Positions 1 through 8,182 of a stretch of 22,004 nucleotides of DNA are shown here, piece by piece. Each line of letters begins with the position of its first letter. Within the stretch, counting starts at the first letter, position 1. This DNA is from Bacteroidales bacterium. Its GTDB lineage: Bacteria; Bacteroidota; Bacteroidia; Bacteroidales; Paludibacteraceae. The translations under genes were made by a program, and so were the position numbers. The DNA lies in NCBI GenBank assembly GCA_900768725.1, contig CAAGDU010000123.1:1-22004 (forward strand), written 5' to 3'. The notes beneath the pieces are model-generated. The model was not told the DNA's origin and ran no database searches. It saw only the letters and a program-made list of their open reading frames with translations.

Positions 1-136
1 CGCCTGCGGACGGCATTTCGAGATAGAGGAGATGGACGCCGACCATATCACGCCGTGGTCGAAAGGCGGGCGGACGATAGCGAGCAACTGTCAGATGCTG
101 TGCAAGGAGTGCAACCGGCGGAAGTCGAACAAATAA
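1..136 (+). CDS. HNH endonuclease, C-terminal fragment (5' end outside window)
   Basis: The reading frame is already open at base 2 and stops with TAA at 134-136, leaving 44 codons. The peptide holds a complete HNH core: a CGRHF zinc-knuckle half near the window edge, DADHITPWSKGG with the metal-binding D-H pair, a central asparagine in ASNCQML, and a terminal CKECNRRKS motif supplying the second Cys-X2-Cys pair. HNH modules are metal-dependent nucleases that nick or cut DNA. This C-terminal arrangement is common in Bacteroidetes DUF262-type or restriction-associated proteins, but the N-terminal domain is not visible, so the parent protein (restriction enzyme, DUF262/GmrSD-like or other) cannot be decided. 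The gene is followed 19 bp downstream by a strong hairpin, so it is probably the last gene of its transcript. HNH identity is firm; the wider role is unknown. Confidence 0.85.
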   Translation, partial: ACGRHFEIEEMDADHITPWSKGGRTIASNCQMLCKECNRRKSNK

Positions 137-154
137 GGGGAGAGTTGGGTATCA

Positions 155-192
155 AACAAACGGGGCTATCATGGAGGATAGTCCCGTTTGTT
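155..192. terminator. Rho-independent terminator hairpin, possibly bidirectional
   Basis: A 16-bp stem (155-170 with 177-192) closes a 6-nt loop, ATGGAG, with one G/T wobble. On the plus strand it is followed by a T-rich run (GTTATCTTTT, 193-202), fitting termination of the HNH gene. It also lies 22 bp beyond the sdhB stop codon on the minus strand, so it could end the sdhCAB transcript, although the minus-strand tail is less U-rich. Confidence 0.8.
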
Positions 193-213
193 GTTATCTT
201 TTAATTCGTTCTG

Positions 214-969
214 TTAGTCGCTCAGTTTGGCGCAGATGAACTCGCGGTTGAGGCGAGCGATGTTGGCGAGAGAGACCTGCTTGGGGCACTCGGCAGCGCA
301 GGCACCAGTGTTGGTGCAGTTGCCGAAACCGAGTTCGTCCATCTTCGCCAGCATGTTCTTCGCACGCTGCTTAGCCTCTACCTTGCCTTGCGGAAGGAGT
401 GCGAGTTGCGACACCTTAGCGGCAACGAAGAGCATTGCGGAGCCGTTCTTGCAAGCCGCAGCGCAGGCGCCACAGCCGATGCAGGAAGCGGCGTCCATTG
501 CCTCGTCAGCCGCAGGCTTGGGGATAGGAATGGCGTTAGCATCGGGTACACCACCGGTGTTCACGCTGACGAAACCGCCTGCCTGCATGATTTTGTCGTA
601 CGCCTGACGGTCCACCATCAAGTCTTTGATGACAGGGAATGCGCGGCTGCGCCACGGCTCCACGGTGATGGTCTCGCCGTCGTGGAACTTGCGCATGTGG
701 AGTTGGCAAGTGGTGATGGCGGAGTCGGGTCCGTGGGGGTGTCCATTGACATACATGGAGCACATACCGCAGATACCCTCGCGGCAGTCGTGGTCGAACG
801 CGATGGGGTCTTTGTGCTCGCTGATGAGTTGCTCGTTGAGGATGTCAATCATCTCCAAGAACGAAGCCCCTTGGAAGACGTGTTTTAGTTCGTAGGTCTC
901 AAAATGACCTTGCGCCTTAGGTCCTGCCTGTCTCCAAACACGAACCTTGATATCAATATACTGATCCAT
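214..969 (-). CDS. sdhB: Succinate dehydrogenase/fumarate reductase iron-sulfur subunit
   Basis: This 251-residue protein is the electron-wire subunit between the flavoprotein and the membrane cytochrome of complex II. The N-terminal [2Fe-2S] ferredoxin-like domain shows CREGICGMC with C62, C67 and C70, and the fourth ligand at C88. The C-terminal domain has CIGCGAC (C163, C166, C169) and C173, then C218, C224 and C228 in CTNTGACAAECP. These are the ligands for the [4Fe-4S] and [3Fe-4S] centres, and no ligand is missing. Length and motif spacing match the FrdB/SdhB family of Bacteroidetes and epsilonproteobacteria. The gene starts 5 bp after the sdhA stop, so the two are co-transcribed. In fermentative Bacteroidales the complex usually works as a fumarate reductase coupled to menaquinol; direction cannot be read from sequence, so frdB is an equally valid name. 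Confidence 0.95.
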   Translation of the reverse strand: MDQYIDIKVRVWRQAGPKAQGHFETYELKHVFQGASFLEMIDILNEQLISEHKDPIAFDHDCREGICGMCSMYVNGHPHGPDSAITTCQLHMRKFHDGETITVEPWRSRAFPVIKDLMVDRQAYDKIMQAGGFVSVNTGGVPDANAIPIPKPAADEAMDAASCIGCGACAAACKNGSAMLFVAAKVSQLALLPQGKVEAKQRAKNMLAKMDELGFGNCTNTGACAAECPKQVSLANIARLNREFICAKLSD

Positions 970-974
970 AATGC

Positions 975-2960
<1,986 letters not shown>

Positions 2961-3008
2961 AGTTTATTTGACTATTTACATTAAATTCGAGTGAATCTTA
3001 GTTATGTC

Positions 3009-3089
3009 GCCCTTACAGGGCTTATTTCGTGGGGCGTTTCTCTACGTAGGGGCGAGCCCCTACGCTAATTTATATCGCCCCGTTGGGGC
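3009..3089. repeat. Cluster of three palindromic modules between sdhC and sdhA
   Basis: Three hairpins stand in a row: GCCCT-TAC-AGGGC (3009-3021), a 9-bp stem CGTAGGGGC/GCCCCTACG with a 2-nt loop (3045-3064), and GCCCC-GTT-GGGGC (3077-3089). The last two are joined by GCTAATTTATAT. The same modules in the same order occur at 5431-5512 between porQ and cmk. They lie in the transcribed gap of the sdh operon and would form stem-loops in the mRNA. No coding potential is convincing here. They resemble REP/MITE-like non-autonomous elements; the mobilising enzyme is not in the window. Confidence 0.75.
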
Positions 3090-3095
3090 TTGCCG

Positions 3096-3148
3096 TTGAT
3101 TTATGCGCTTGGTGCGATATGGAGACTGCACCTCCTTGATTTATGCGC
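3096..3148. repeat. Hairpin element flanked by 13-bp direct repeats at the sdhC stop codon
   Basis: TTGATTTATGCGC occurs at 3096-3108 and again at 3136-3148. Between the copies lie 27 bp containing the imperfect palindrome 3111-3132 (GGTGC...GCACC). The right-hand copy contains the sdhC stop codon and last codons. The layout resembles a small insertion with target-site duplication, or a slipped 40-bp repeat. A related 30-bp sequence (about 25 of 30 identical) is found at 18160-18189 inside malQ. Confidence 0.7.
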
Positions 3149-3854
3149 AGAGTCCGCCGATGCCTACGCCGAGGAAGTAGAGGACTACAACTGCGAAGAG
3201 ACCCACCACGAGGGTGGCTACTACGGAGCCGATGACCTTGATGCGCTTCATCCAGATGAGGTTGTTCCAGCCGAGGGTGTGGAGAGCCGACCAAACGCCA
3301 TGGTTGAGGTGGAACCACAGGGCAACGAGCCAAACGAGGTAAAGACCGCAGTAGATTTGTCCGTAGATGGGTGTGGTGAAGAGTGCTTTCACGAGTGCAG
3401 CGCCGTTAGCGGGAGTTACCGTTTCGCCGCCGAGGGTCGTTACCTCGTGCATGCCGGCGAGTTCAGCGAACTGCATCTTGAACCAGAAATTGTAGAGGTG
3501 AAGCACGATGAAACCGATAACGATGATGCCCAATACAAGCATGTTCTCCGATTCCCAATCTACCCCATCGCGCTTCGCGCTGACGGCATAACGGTCATTG
3601 CCGCGGGCATGGCGGTTTTGGATGGTGAGCCAGATGGCATACGCAAAGTGAATGACCACGAGCGCAGCGAGCCCCATAGAAGCCACAAGGGCATACCAAT
3701 TGGCACCGAGCATCTCGCAAATCCAGTTGTAGGCGTCTTCCGAGAAGACGAGCGCAAGGTTCATGCTTCCGTGGAAGAGCAGGAAGAGAATCAATGCGAG
3801 GCCGGTAATACTCATTACGAACTTACGGCCGATGGACGAGTTAGTTAACCACAT
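3141..3854 (-). CDS. sdhC: Succinate dehydrogenase/fumarate reductase cytochrome b subunit
   Basis: This 237-residue inner-membrane protein has five predicted helices, roughly residues 12-33, 53-78, 105-125, 163-182 and 207-230. It anchors SdhAB and exchanges electrons with the quinone pool. H28, H69, H119 and H182 fall in helices at positions matching the four axial haem ligands of the B. subtilis/Wolinella di-haem b558 family; this assignment is by pattern. The protein is the first gene of the minus-strand sdhCAB operon. ATG at 3852-3854 is preceded by an A-rich stretch typical of Bacteroidetes starts. A consensus promoter lies about 170 bp upstream, giving a long leader. The last codons (Cys-Ala-stop) lie inside a 13-bp sequence that is duplicated 40 bp downstream around a small hairpin. 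Confidence 0.93.
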   Translation of the reverse strand: MWLTNSSIGRKFVMSITGLALILFLLFHGSMNLALVFSEDAYNWICEMLGANWYALVASMGLAALVVIHFAYAIWLTIQNRHARGNDRYAVSAKRDGVDWESENMLVLGIIVIGFIVLHLYNFWFKMQFAELAGMHEVTTLGGETVTPANGAALVKALFTTPIYGQIYCGLYLVWLVALWFHLNHGVWSALHTLGWNNLIWMKRIKVIGSVVATLVVGLFAVVVLYFLGVGIGGLCA

Positions 3855-4027
3855 AATGTTTTTGTTTTAGTTATTTATTTAATGATTTTTAAGTTTTCAA
3901 TAAGCCGCTTTTAGATGGATTAGGTCGGCTTTAGGTCTGCTCTTGCACTCGAGTAAATCTGCTTGGTTTCTCGGTTTTGTATTTTATGATTTTTTAACAA
4001 GAAGGAATACGCTCCCCGATTAGGGCA

Positions 4028-4058
4028 CAAAGGTACGAATTATTTTTGGGATGTACAA
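4028..4058 (-). promoter_or_regulatory. Promoter of sdhCAB (Bacteroidetes type)
   Basis: Read on the minus strand there is TTG (4056-4058), a 20-nt spacer, then TACCTTTG (4028-4035). This is a full match to the Bacteroidetes -33/-7 pattern TTG-N19/20-TAnnTTTG. Predicted transcription starts near 4020, giving a leader of about 165 nt before sdhC. Confidence 0.75.
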
Positions 4059-4127
4059 GTTTTTGGCGCGTTAAGTGGGGGAAATTGTGTTATTCCGTGA
4101 AAATTTTGTCAAAAAAGGGGCTGAAAT

Positions 4128-4158
4128 TTGCATATATTGAAAAAAGTTAGTACTTTTG
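4128..4158 (+). promoter_or_regulatory. Promoter of porQ (Bacteroidetes type)
   Basis: TTG (4128-4130), a 20-nt spacer and TACTTTTG (4151-4158) match the Bacteroidetes consensus. The first possible TTG start codon of the porQ frame (4156) lies inside the -7 element, which rules it out and supports the GTG at 4180. The predicted leader is only about 15 nt. Confidence 0.75.
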
Positions 4159-4179
4159 CGACTTAATTTGGATAAGTGG

Positions 4180-5277
4180 GTGAAAAAGGTACGTAACATA
4201 TTGATTTTAGTGTGTTTCTTGTGCGCCGAGAGCGTATGGGGGCAGTATGTGGGCAGCGGTAGTAGTGTGTTCACGTTTATGGATTTGCCGGTATCCTCGC
4301 GACTGAACGCGTTAGGCGGCAGCAACGTGAGTGTTCGCGATGGGGATGTGAGTATGGCGATGTGTAATCCTGCGCTATTAGGGGAGATGACCGATAAAGT
4401 GCTGCAACTGAACTACTCTTATTACTTGCCCGGGACGATGTTTGGGAGCGTGCTCTATGGGCATAACTTCGGAAGGTCGAAGATAGAACGGGGATATGGC
4501 GATAAGTCGGACAAACCGAACTATTTTGCGGCGGGTATTCACTATTTGGATTATGGGCATATGCAATATGCTGATAATGAGGGCAATCTGACGGGCGGGA
4601 CGTTTACGGCAAAGGATATTTTGATAGACGTGATGTATGCTCGGCAGTTAGGGGAGATGTTCAGCGTGGGAGTAACATTGAAGCCGATATACTCGATATA
4701 TGAATCGTACCATTCTTTCGCGTTGGGAGCTGATGTGGGTGCGCATTTTCAGACGAAGGATTCCACTTTTCAGATGGGTTTGGTGCTGGCGAACATTGGT
4801 TGGCAGTTGAAGGGTTTTTATTCGGACGAAGGCGGGTCGAATCATGAGATGTTGCCATTGAATCTGCAATTAGGCTTGAATTATCGCTTTGCTCATGCGC
4901 CGATACGTCTTTCGATGACCATTCACAACCTGCAGCGCTGGAACTTAGGTTATGAGTTCACGAACCCCGGGTACAACTCCATGACGGGTGAGTTGGAGAG
5001 CGGCGAGGTGAAGTGGTATGATATGCTGTTTAGGCATACGATATTCGCTCTGGATATAGTACCGAAGAGCGAACGTTTCTACCTGACGCTGAGTTACAAC
5101 CACCGCCGTCGTGCGGAGATGAACCTGAGCGACCAACGTTCGATGGCAGGTTTTGCAGTGGGCGCAGGAGTGCGAATTTACAAGTTCCGATTGGGGTTTG
5201 CGATGTCGCAAATGACGCGCAATAACTTCTCGTATCAAGTGGGATTGAGTTTGGATATAAACAGTATGTTGAAATGA
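4180..5277 (+). CDS. porQ: Type IX secretion system protein PorQ
   Basis: This is a 365-residue outer-membrane beta-barrel protein of the PorV/FadL-like fold. From the GTG start it begins MKKVRNILILVCF, a clear signal peptide, with probable cleavage before QYVGSG. GTG is preferred because it gives a clean signal peptide and lies just after the promoter, whereas the in-frame TTG upstream sits inside the -7 box. The mature N-terminus has the PorQ hallmark LPVSSRLNALGGSNVSV followed by DGDVSMAMCNPALL. Alternating amphipathic strands rich in Tyr, Phe and Gly run to the C-terminus (VGLSLDINSM). In P. gingivalis PorQ sits in the attachment complex with PorU, PorV and PorZ, which joins secreted cargo to LPS at the surface. 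The order porQ-cmk-ispH also matches what I recall of the P. gingivalis locus, supporting the call. It is separated from cmk by 341 bp of repeats. Confidence 0.9.
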   Translation: MKKVRNILILVCFLCAESVWGQYVGSGSSVFTFMDLPVSSRLNALGGSNVSVRDGDVSMAMCNPALLGEMTDKVLQLNYSYYLPGTMFGSVLYGHNFGRSKIERGYGDKSDKPNYFAAGIHYLDYGHMQYADNEGNLTGGTFTAKDILIDVMYARQLGEMFSVGVTLKPIYSIYESYHSFALGADVGAHFQTKDSTFQMGLVLANIGWQLKGFYSDEGGSNHEMLPLNLQLGLNYRFAHAPIRLSMTIHNLQRWNLGYEFTNPGYNSMTGELESGEVKWYDMLFRHTIFALDIVPKSERFYLTLSYNHRRRAEMNLSDQRSMAGFAVGAGVRIYKFRLGFAMSQMTRNNFSYQVGLSLDINSMLK

Positions 5278-5282
5278 GGTAT

Positions 5283-5304
5283 TTAACATGTAATTAACAT
5301 GTAA
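5283..5304. repeat. Short tandem repeat after porQ
   Basis: TTAACATGTAA is repeated twice head to tail directly after the porQ stop codon. The unit is nearly palindromic around ACATGT. No poly-T tail follows, so it is not an obvious terminator. The rest of 5305-5386 is AT-rich with no recognisable feature. Confidence 0.55.
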
Positions 5305-5386
5305 TTATTCATCAATTATTATCCCTTTAGAGACAAAAATGTTTTGTTTCAACAAATATTCACAAATATTGCTCAAAAATAAAGAC

Positions 5387-5552
5387 AATGATATACGAGT
5401 TGACCCGGCAATTCAAAATAGAGTTATGTCGCCCCGTTGGGGCTTGCATTGTGGGTGATTCCATTTTACGTAGGGTTTCACCCTACGCTAATCTATGTCG
5501 CCCCGTTGGGGCTTACATTTGAAAACTAAAATAGGTCAACTCGTATATCATT
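5387..5552. mobile_element. MITE-like element with perfect 19-bp terminal inverted repeats
   Basis: The arm at 5387-5405 (AATGATATACGAGTTGACC) is the exact reverse complement of 5534-5552. The 128 bp between the arms contain three hairpins: GCCCC-GTT-GGGGC at 5431-5443, CGTAGGG/CCCTACG at 5469-5487, and GCCCC-GTT-GGGGC at 5500-5512. There is no transposase and no open frame of note. The size (166 bp), inverted ends and non-coding interior fit a non-autonomous mobile element. No target-site duplication was confirmed. The internal hairpins are the same modules, in the same order, as those between sdhC and sdhA. Confidence 0.55.
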
Positions 5553-5605
5553 ACCAAAATAAAAGACAATGGGTCAACTTGTATATCATTACCAAAATAA
5601 AAGAC
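5534..5605. repeat. 34-bp direct repeat, two copies, upstream of cmk
   Basis: Bases 5534-5567 and 5572-5605 are identical except for one C/T difference, with a period of 38 bp. The first copy begins with the right arm of the inverted-repeat element. The second ends 13 bp before the cmk start codon, so the array forms the immediate cmk leader. No TAnnTTTG promoter was found in the porQ-cmk gap. Confidence 0.75.
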
Positions 5606-5618
5606 TTCTCGTACTTAC

Positions 5619-6320
5619 ATGAAAAAGATTATTGTTGCTATTGACGGGTATTCGTCCTGCGGGAAATCGACCATTGCGAAGGCGCTGGCGAAGTATGCGG
5701 GGTATATGTATGTGGATACGGGGGCGATGTATCGGGCAGTGGCGTTGTATATGTTGCGGCATGGGATAACGGAGGAGGAGGCTATCGTTGCGGCGCTGGA
5801 GGAGGTGCAAGTGGGGTTTGCTTTGCAGGCAGACGGTACGCAACATACTACTCTCAACGGCGAGGATGTAGAGGGGCAGATTCGAACATTGGAGGTCGGC
5901 AACAGGGCTTCGCAAGTGTCGCAGATAAAAGAGGTTAGAGCGTTTCTTGTTCGTCAGCAGCAGGCGATGGGTGAGGCAAAAGGGATTGTGATGGACGGGC
6001 GCGACATAGGGACGGTGGTCTTTCCGCAGGCGGAGTTGAAACTCTTCCTCACGGCTCGCCCCGAGGTACGTGCGCAGCGGCGTTATGATGAGTTGGTCGG
6101 GAAAGGGGAGCACCCTGATTACGAGGAGGTGTTGCGCGATGTGAACGACCGCGATTATCGGGATACGCACCGTGCGGAGAGTCCGCTTCGGCAGGCAGAG
6201 GATGCGGTGGTGGTGGACAACAGCGATATGACGCGCGAGGAGCAGATGGAGCATATCTACGGGTTGTTTGACAAGATTATTTCCTCCGCGGGCGAGACGC
6301 CCGCGGCCCCGGTAAATTGA
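5619..6320 (+). CDS. cmk: (d)CMP kinase (cytidylate kinase)
   Basis: This 233-residue enzyme phosphorylates CMP and dCMP with ATP in pyrimidine nucleotide recycling. The P-loop is GYSSCGKST at residues 10-18, followed by YVDTGAMYRAV, the conserved NMP-binding block of bacterial Cmk. MDGRDIGTVVFP and the lid-region RRYDEL are also typical. The family of about 225-230 residues usually ends soon after the last helix. Here the final residues, SSAGETPAAPVN, are encoded by a perfect 9-bp-stem palindrome at 6286-6306, which looks like a small repeat captured into the reading frame. ispH follows, its ATG 2 bp after the cmk stop, so translation is probably coupled. The immediate leader consists of 34-bp direct repeats. 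Confidence 0.95.
   Translation: MKKIIVAIDGYSSCGKSTIAKALAKYAGYMYVDTGAMYRAVALYMLRHGITEEEAIVAALEEVQVGFALQADGTQHTTLNGEDVEGQIRTLEVGNRASQVSQIKEVRAFLVRQQQAMGEAKGIVMDGRDIGTVVFPQAELKLFLTARPEVRAQRRYDELVGKGEHPDYEEVLRDVNDRDYRDTHRAESPLRQAEDAVVVDNSDMTREEQMEHIYGLFDKIISSAGETPAAPVN
6286..6306. repeat. Perfect palindrome inside the 3' end of cmk
   Basis: CCGCGGGCG-AGA-CGCCCGCGG forms a 9-bp perfect stem with a 3-nt loop. It is the GC-richest spot in the neighbourhood and ends 11 bp before the cmk stop codon. It looks like a small dispersed palindromic repeat translated as the Cmk tail. It could also shape the cmk/ispH mRNA junction. No U-run follows, so it is unlikely to be a terminator. Confidence 0.65.
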
Positions 6321-6322
6321 GT

Positions 6323-7192
6323 ATGCAAGTAACGATTGATAGTGGTAGCGGGTTTTGCTTTGGGGTTACGAGTGCTATCCGCAAGGCAGAAGAGGAGTTG
6401 CAGAAGGGAGTGCTGTATTGTCTCGGCGACATTGTTCACAACGGGCAGGAGGTAGAGCGGTTGGCGGCTCTGGGGCTGGAGACCATAGACTACGATGACC
6501 TCCGTACTCTGCACAACGCGCGCGTGTTGCTGCGGGCACACGGGGAGCCGCCCAGCACCTATCATATAGCGCAACAGAATGATATTCAGATTATTGACGC
6601 GAGTTGCCCCGTGGTGCTGCGCTTGCAGAAGAAGATACGCGATACCTATCGGCATATCCGCGAGACGGGGAGCCCGGCGCAGATAGTGATTTTCGGGCAG
6701 CGAGGGCATGCGGAGGTGATTGGTTTGGAAGGGCAGACGAACAACACGGCGATAGTGATTGAACGACCCGAGGAGGCAGAGAAGATTGATTTTCAACGGG
6801 ATATATACCTTTTCTCGCAGACAACGAAGTCGGAGGAAGGCTTCCATGCGTTGGTGGAGTATATCCAGAAGCGATGCGGCGAGGGCGTGGTGTTTGAGTG
6901 GTATGACACGATATGCCGCAATGTAGCCAACCGCGTGGAGAAGTTGAAAGCGTTTGCCCGCGCACAAGATATGGTGATTTTCGTGGGCGGGAAAAAGTCC
7001 TCAAACGCCAAAGTGCTGTTCCAACACTGCCAAGAAGCCAATCCTCGCACGGTTTTTGTAAGTAGTGATGAGGAATTGACAGAGGACATTTTGGCAGCCT
7101 GCCGCGGAGCAGAGAAAGTGGGCATCTGCGGCGCCACTTCCACCCCCCTCTGGCTCATGGAGAAATGCAAAGAGAAACTATTAAACCTATAA
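6323..7192 (+). CDS. ispH: 4-hydroxy-3-methylbut-2-enyl diphosphate reductase (IspH)
   Basis: This 289-residue protein is the last enzyme of the MEP isoprenoid pathway. It reductively dehydroxylates HMBPP to IPP and DMAPP using a [4Fe-4S] cluster. The three cluster cysteines are in place: C12 in SGFCFGV, C95 in DASCPVV and C188 in DTICRN. Substrate-binding motifs include HNGQEV (H40), RAHGEPP (H73) and GQRGHAEV (H119, E121). The C-terminus has the family signature ICGATSTP. The ATG at 6323 is preferred over an in-frame TTG at 6317 that overlaps the cmk stop. The gene lies 2 bp after cmk and 6 bp before pfkA, so all three are probably in one transcript. It is slightly shorter than the proteobacterial form, as is usual in Bacteroidetes. 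Confidence 0.96.
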   Translation: MQVTIDSGSGFCFGVTSAIRKAEEELQKGVLYCLGDIVHNGQEVERLAALGLETIDYDDLRTLHNARVLLRAHGEPPSTYHIAQQNDIQIIDASCPVVLRLQKKIRDTYRHIRETGSPAQIVIFGQRGHAEVIGLEGQTNNTAIVIERPEEAEKIDFQRDIYLFSQTTKSEEGFHALVEYIQKRCGEGVVFEWYDTICRNVANRVEKLKAFARAQDMVIFVGGKKSSNAKVLFQHCQEANPRTVFVSSDEELTEDILAACRGAEKVGICGATSTPLWLMEKCKEKLLNL

Positions 7193-7198
7193 ATAACA

Positions 7199-8182
7199 AT
7201 GGAATATAAAATCAATTGTATCGGTGTCTTCACCTCGGGAGGTGATGCACCGGGAATGAATGCCGCTATCCGTGCGGTAACACGGGCGGCGATTAGTAAC
7301 GGGATTAAAGTGAAAGCCATCTACCGTGGCTACAAAGGGCTGATAGATGATGACATCAAGGAGTTTACCACCCAAGATGTGAGCGGTATCGTGCAACGCG
7401 GGGGTACGATTATCAAGTCGGCTCGCTGCATGGAGTTCAAGACTCCTGAGGGACGCAAGCAAGCCTATGAAAACATGGTGAAAGAGGGCATTGATGCACT
7501 CGTTGCTATCGGCGGAGACGGCACCTTCACCGGCGCAAGACTCTTCGCGCAAGAATACAACATCCCCATCATTGGCATCCCGGGAACAATCGACAATGAC
7601 CTCTGGGGCACGGACGCGACTATCGGCTACGACACAGCATTGAATACAATTATGCACTGCGTGGATATGTTGCGCGACACAGCAACGAGCCATGAGCGCG
7701 TGTTCCTCGTAGAGGTGATGGGACGCGATGCGGGCTTCTTGACACTGAACGCCGCTATCGCTGCCGGCGCAGAGGCAGCGATTATCCCCGAGCGCGCTAC
7801 TATCTTGGAGCAGATAGAGGAGGCGATTGGTCAAGGGCGACGCAAGAGCAAGAACTCGAGTATCGTACTCGTGCAAGAACATGCCATCGAGGGCGGCGCA
7901 CAAGCCGTAGCGAAGATGATGGAGCAGGCGCATCCCGAATACAGCACCCGCGTTACCATCCTCGGACACCTGCAGCGCGGCGGCTCGCCTACTGCCAACG
8001 ACCGTATTTTGGCATCACGCATGGGCATCGCGGCTATTCAAGCCCTGCTGGAAGAGCAGCGCAATGTGATGATTGGCATACAGAATGATGAGATTGTGTA
8101 CGTGCCGCTGACGAAAGCCATACACGAAAAAAAAGATATCAAGGCAGACAAGTGGGCGGCTATGCAGATTTTGAGCATTTGA
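7199..8182 (+). CDS. pfkA: ATP-dependent 6-phosphofructokinase
   Basis: This 327-residue enzyme makes fructose 1,6-bisphosphate, the committing step of glycolysis. The N-terminus has FTSGGDAPGMNAAIR, the nucleotide-binding start. GGDGT at 105-109 and PGTIDND at 128-134 carry Gly rather than Asp and Lys at the two discriminating positions, which by family knowledge indicates ATP rather than pyrophosphate as phosphoryl donor. D132 is the expected catalytic base. EVMGRDAGFL and HLQRGGSPTANDR bind fructose 6-phosphate. The length fits the bacterial PfkA class. It starts 6 bp after ispH. Its last 23 bp overlap tail-to-tail with the flippase-like gene on the other strand, and no terminator hairpin is seen between them. 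Confidence 0.96.
   Translation: MEYKINCIGVFTSGGDAPGMNAAIRAVTRAAISNGIKVKAIYRGYKGLIDDDIKEFTTQDVSGIVQRGGTIIKSARCMEFKTPEGRKQAYENMVKEGIDALVAIGGDGTFTGARLFAQEYNIPIIGIPGTIDNDLWGTDATIGYDTALNTIMHCVDMLRDTATSHERVFLVEVMGRDAGFLTLNAAIAAGAEAAIIPERATILEQIEEAIGQGRRKSKNSSIVLVQEHAIEGGAQAVAKMMEQAHPEYSTRVTILGHLQRGGSPTANDRILASRMGIAAIQALLEEQRNVMIGIQNDEIVYVPLTKAIHEKKDIKADKWAAMQILSI

Larger units (their letters stand above)
3855..4179. other. Divergent sdhC/porQ intergenic region (325 bp)
   Basis: This gap holds two outward-facing promoters (listed separately) and no plausible gene. The sdhC leader (about 3855-4020, minus strand) is long and AT-rich. It contains a possible weak stem, AAGCCG at 3902-3907 with CGGCTT at 3926-3931. 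It also has the motif TTTAGGTCTGCT (3930-3941), 11 bases of which recur upstream of the SPOR gene at 15782-15792. No known riboswitch class was recognised. Confidence 0.6.

Noticed and set aside
3090..3848. 252-codon plus-strand open frame opposite sdhC
   Set aside because: It is antisense to a cytochrome b gene with all four haem histidines, and its start lies in the palindrome cluster.
3855..4020. Riboswitch in the sdhC leader
   Set aside because: Only one weak 6-bp stem with a large loop was found and nothing resembles a known aptamer core.
4156..4158. TTG as the porQ start codon
   Set aside because: It lies inside the -7 promoter element, upstream of the predicted transcript start; GTG at 4180 begins a clean signal peptide.
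4071..4325. 84-codon minus-strand open frame between sdhC and porQ
   Set aside because: It covers both promoters and the start of porQ and has low-complexity composition with no domain.
5425..5605. Possible CRISPR array upstream of cmk
   Set aside because: The repeats are too few, have no regular unique spacers, and differ in type (inverted ends, hairpins, one direct repeat); no cas gene is present.
5278..5618. Bacteroidetes-type promoter for cmk in the porQ-cmk gap
   Set aside because: No TAnnTTTG with a TTG at the right distance could be found, so none is reported.
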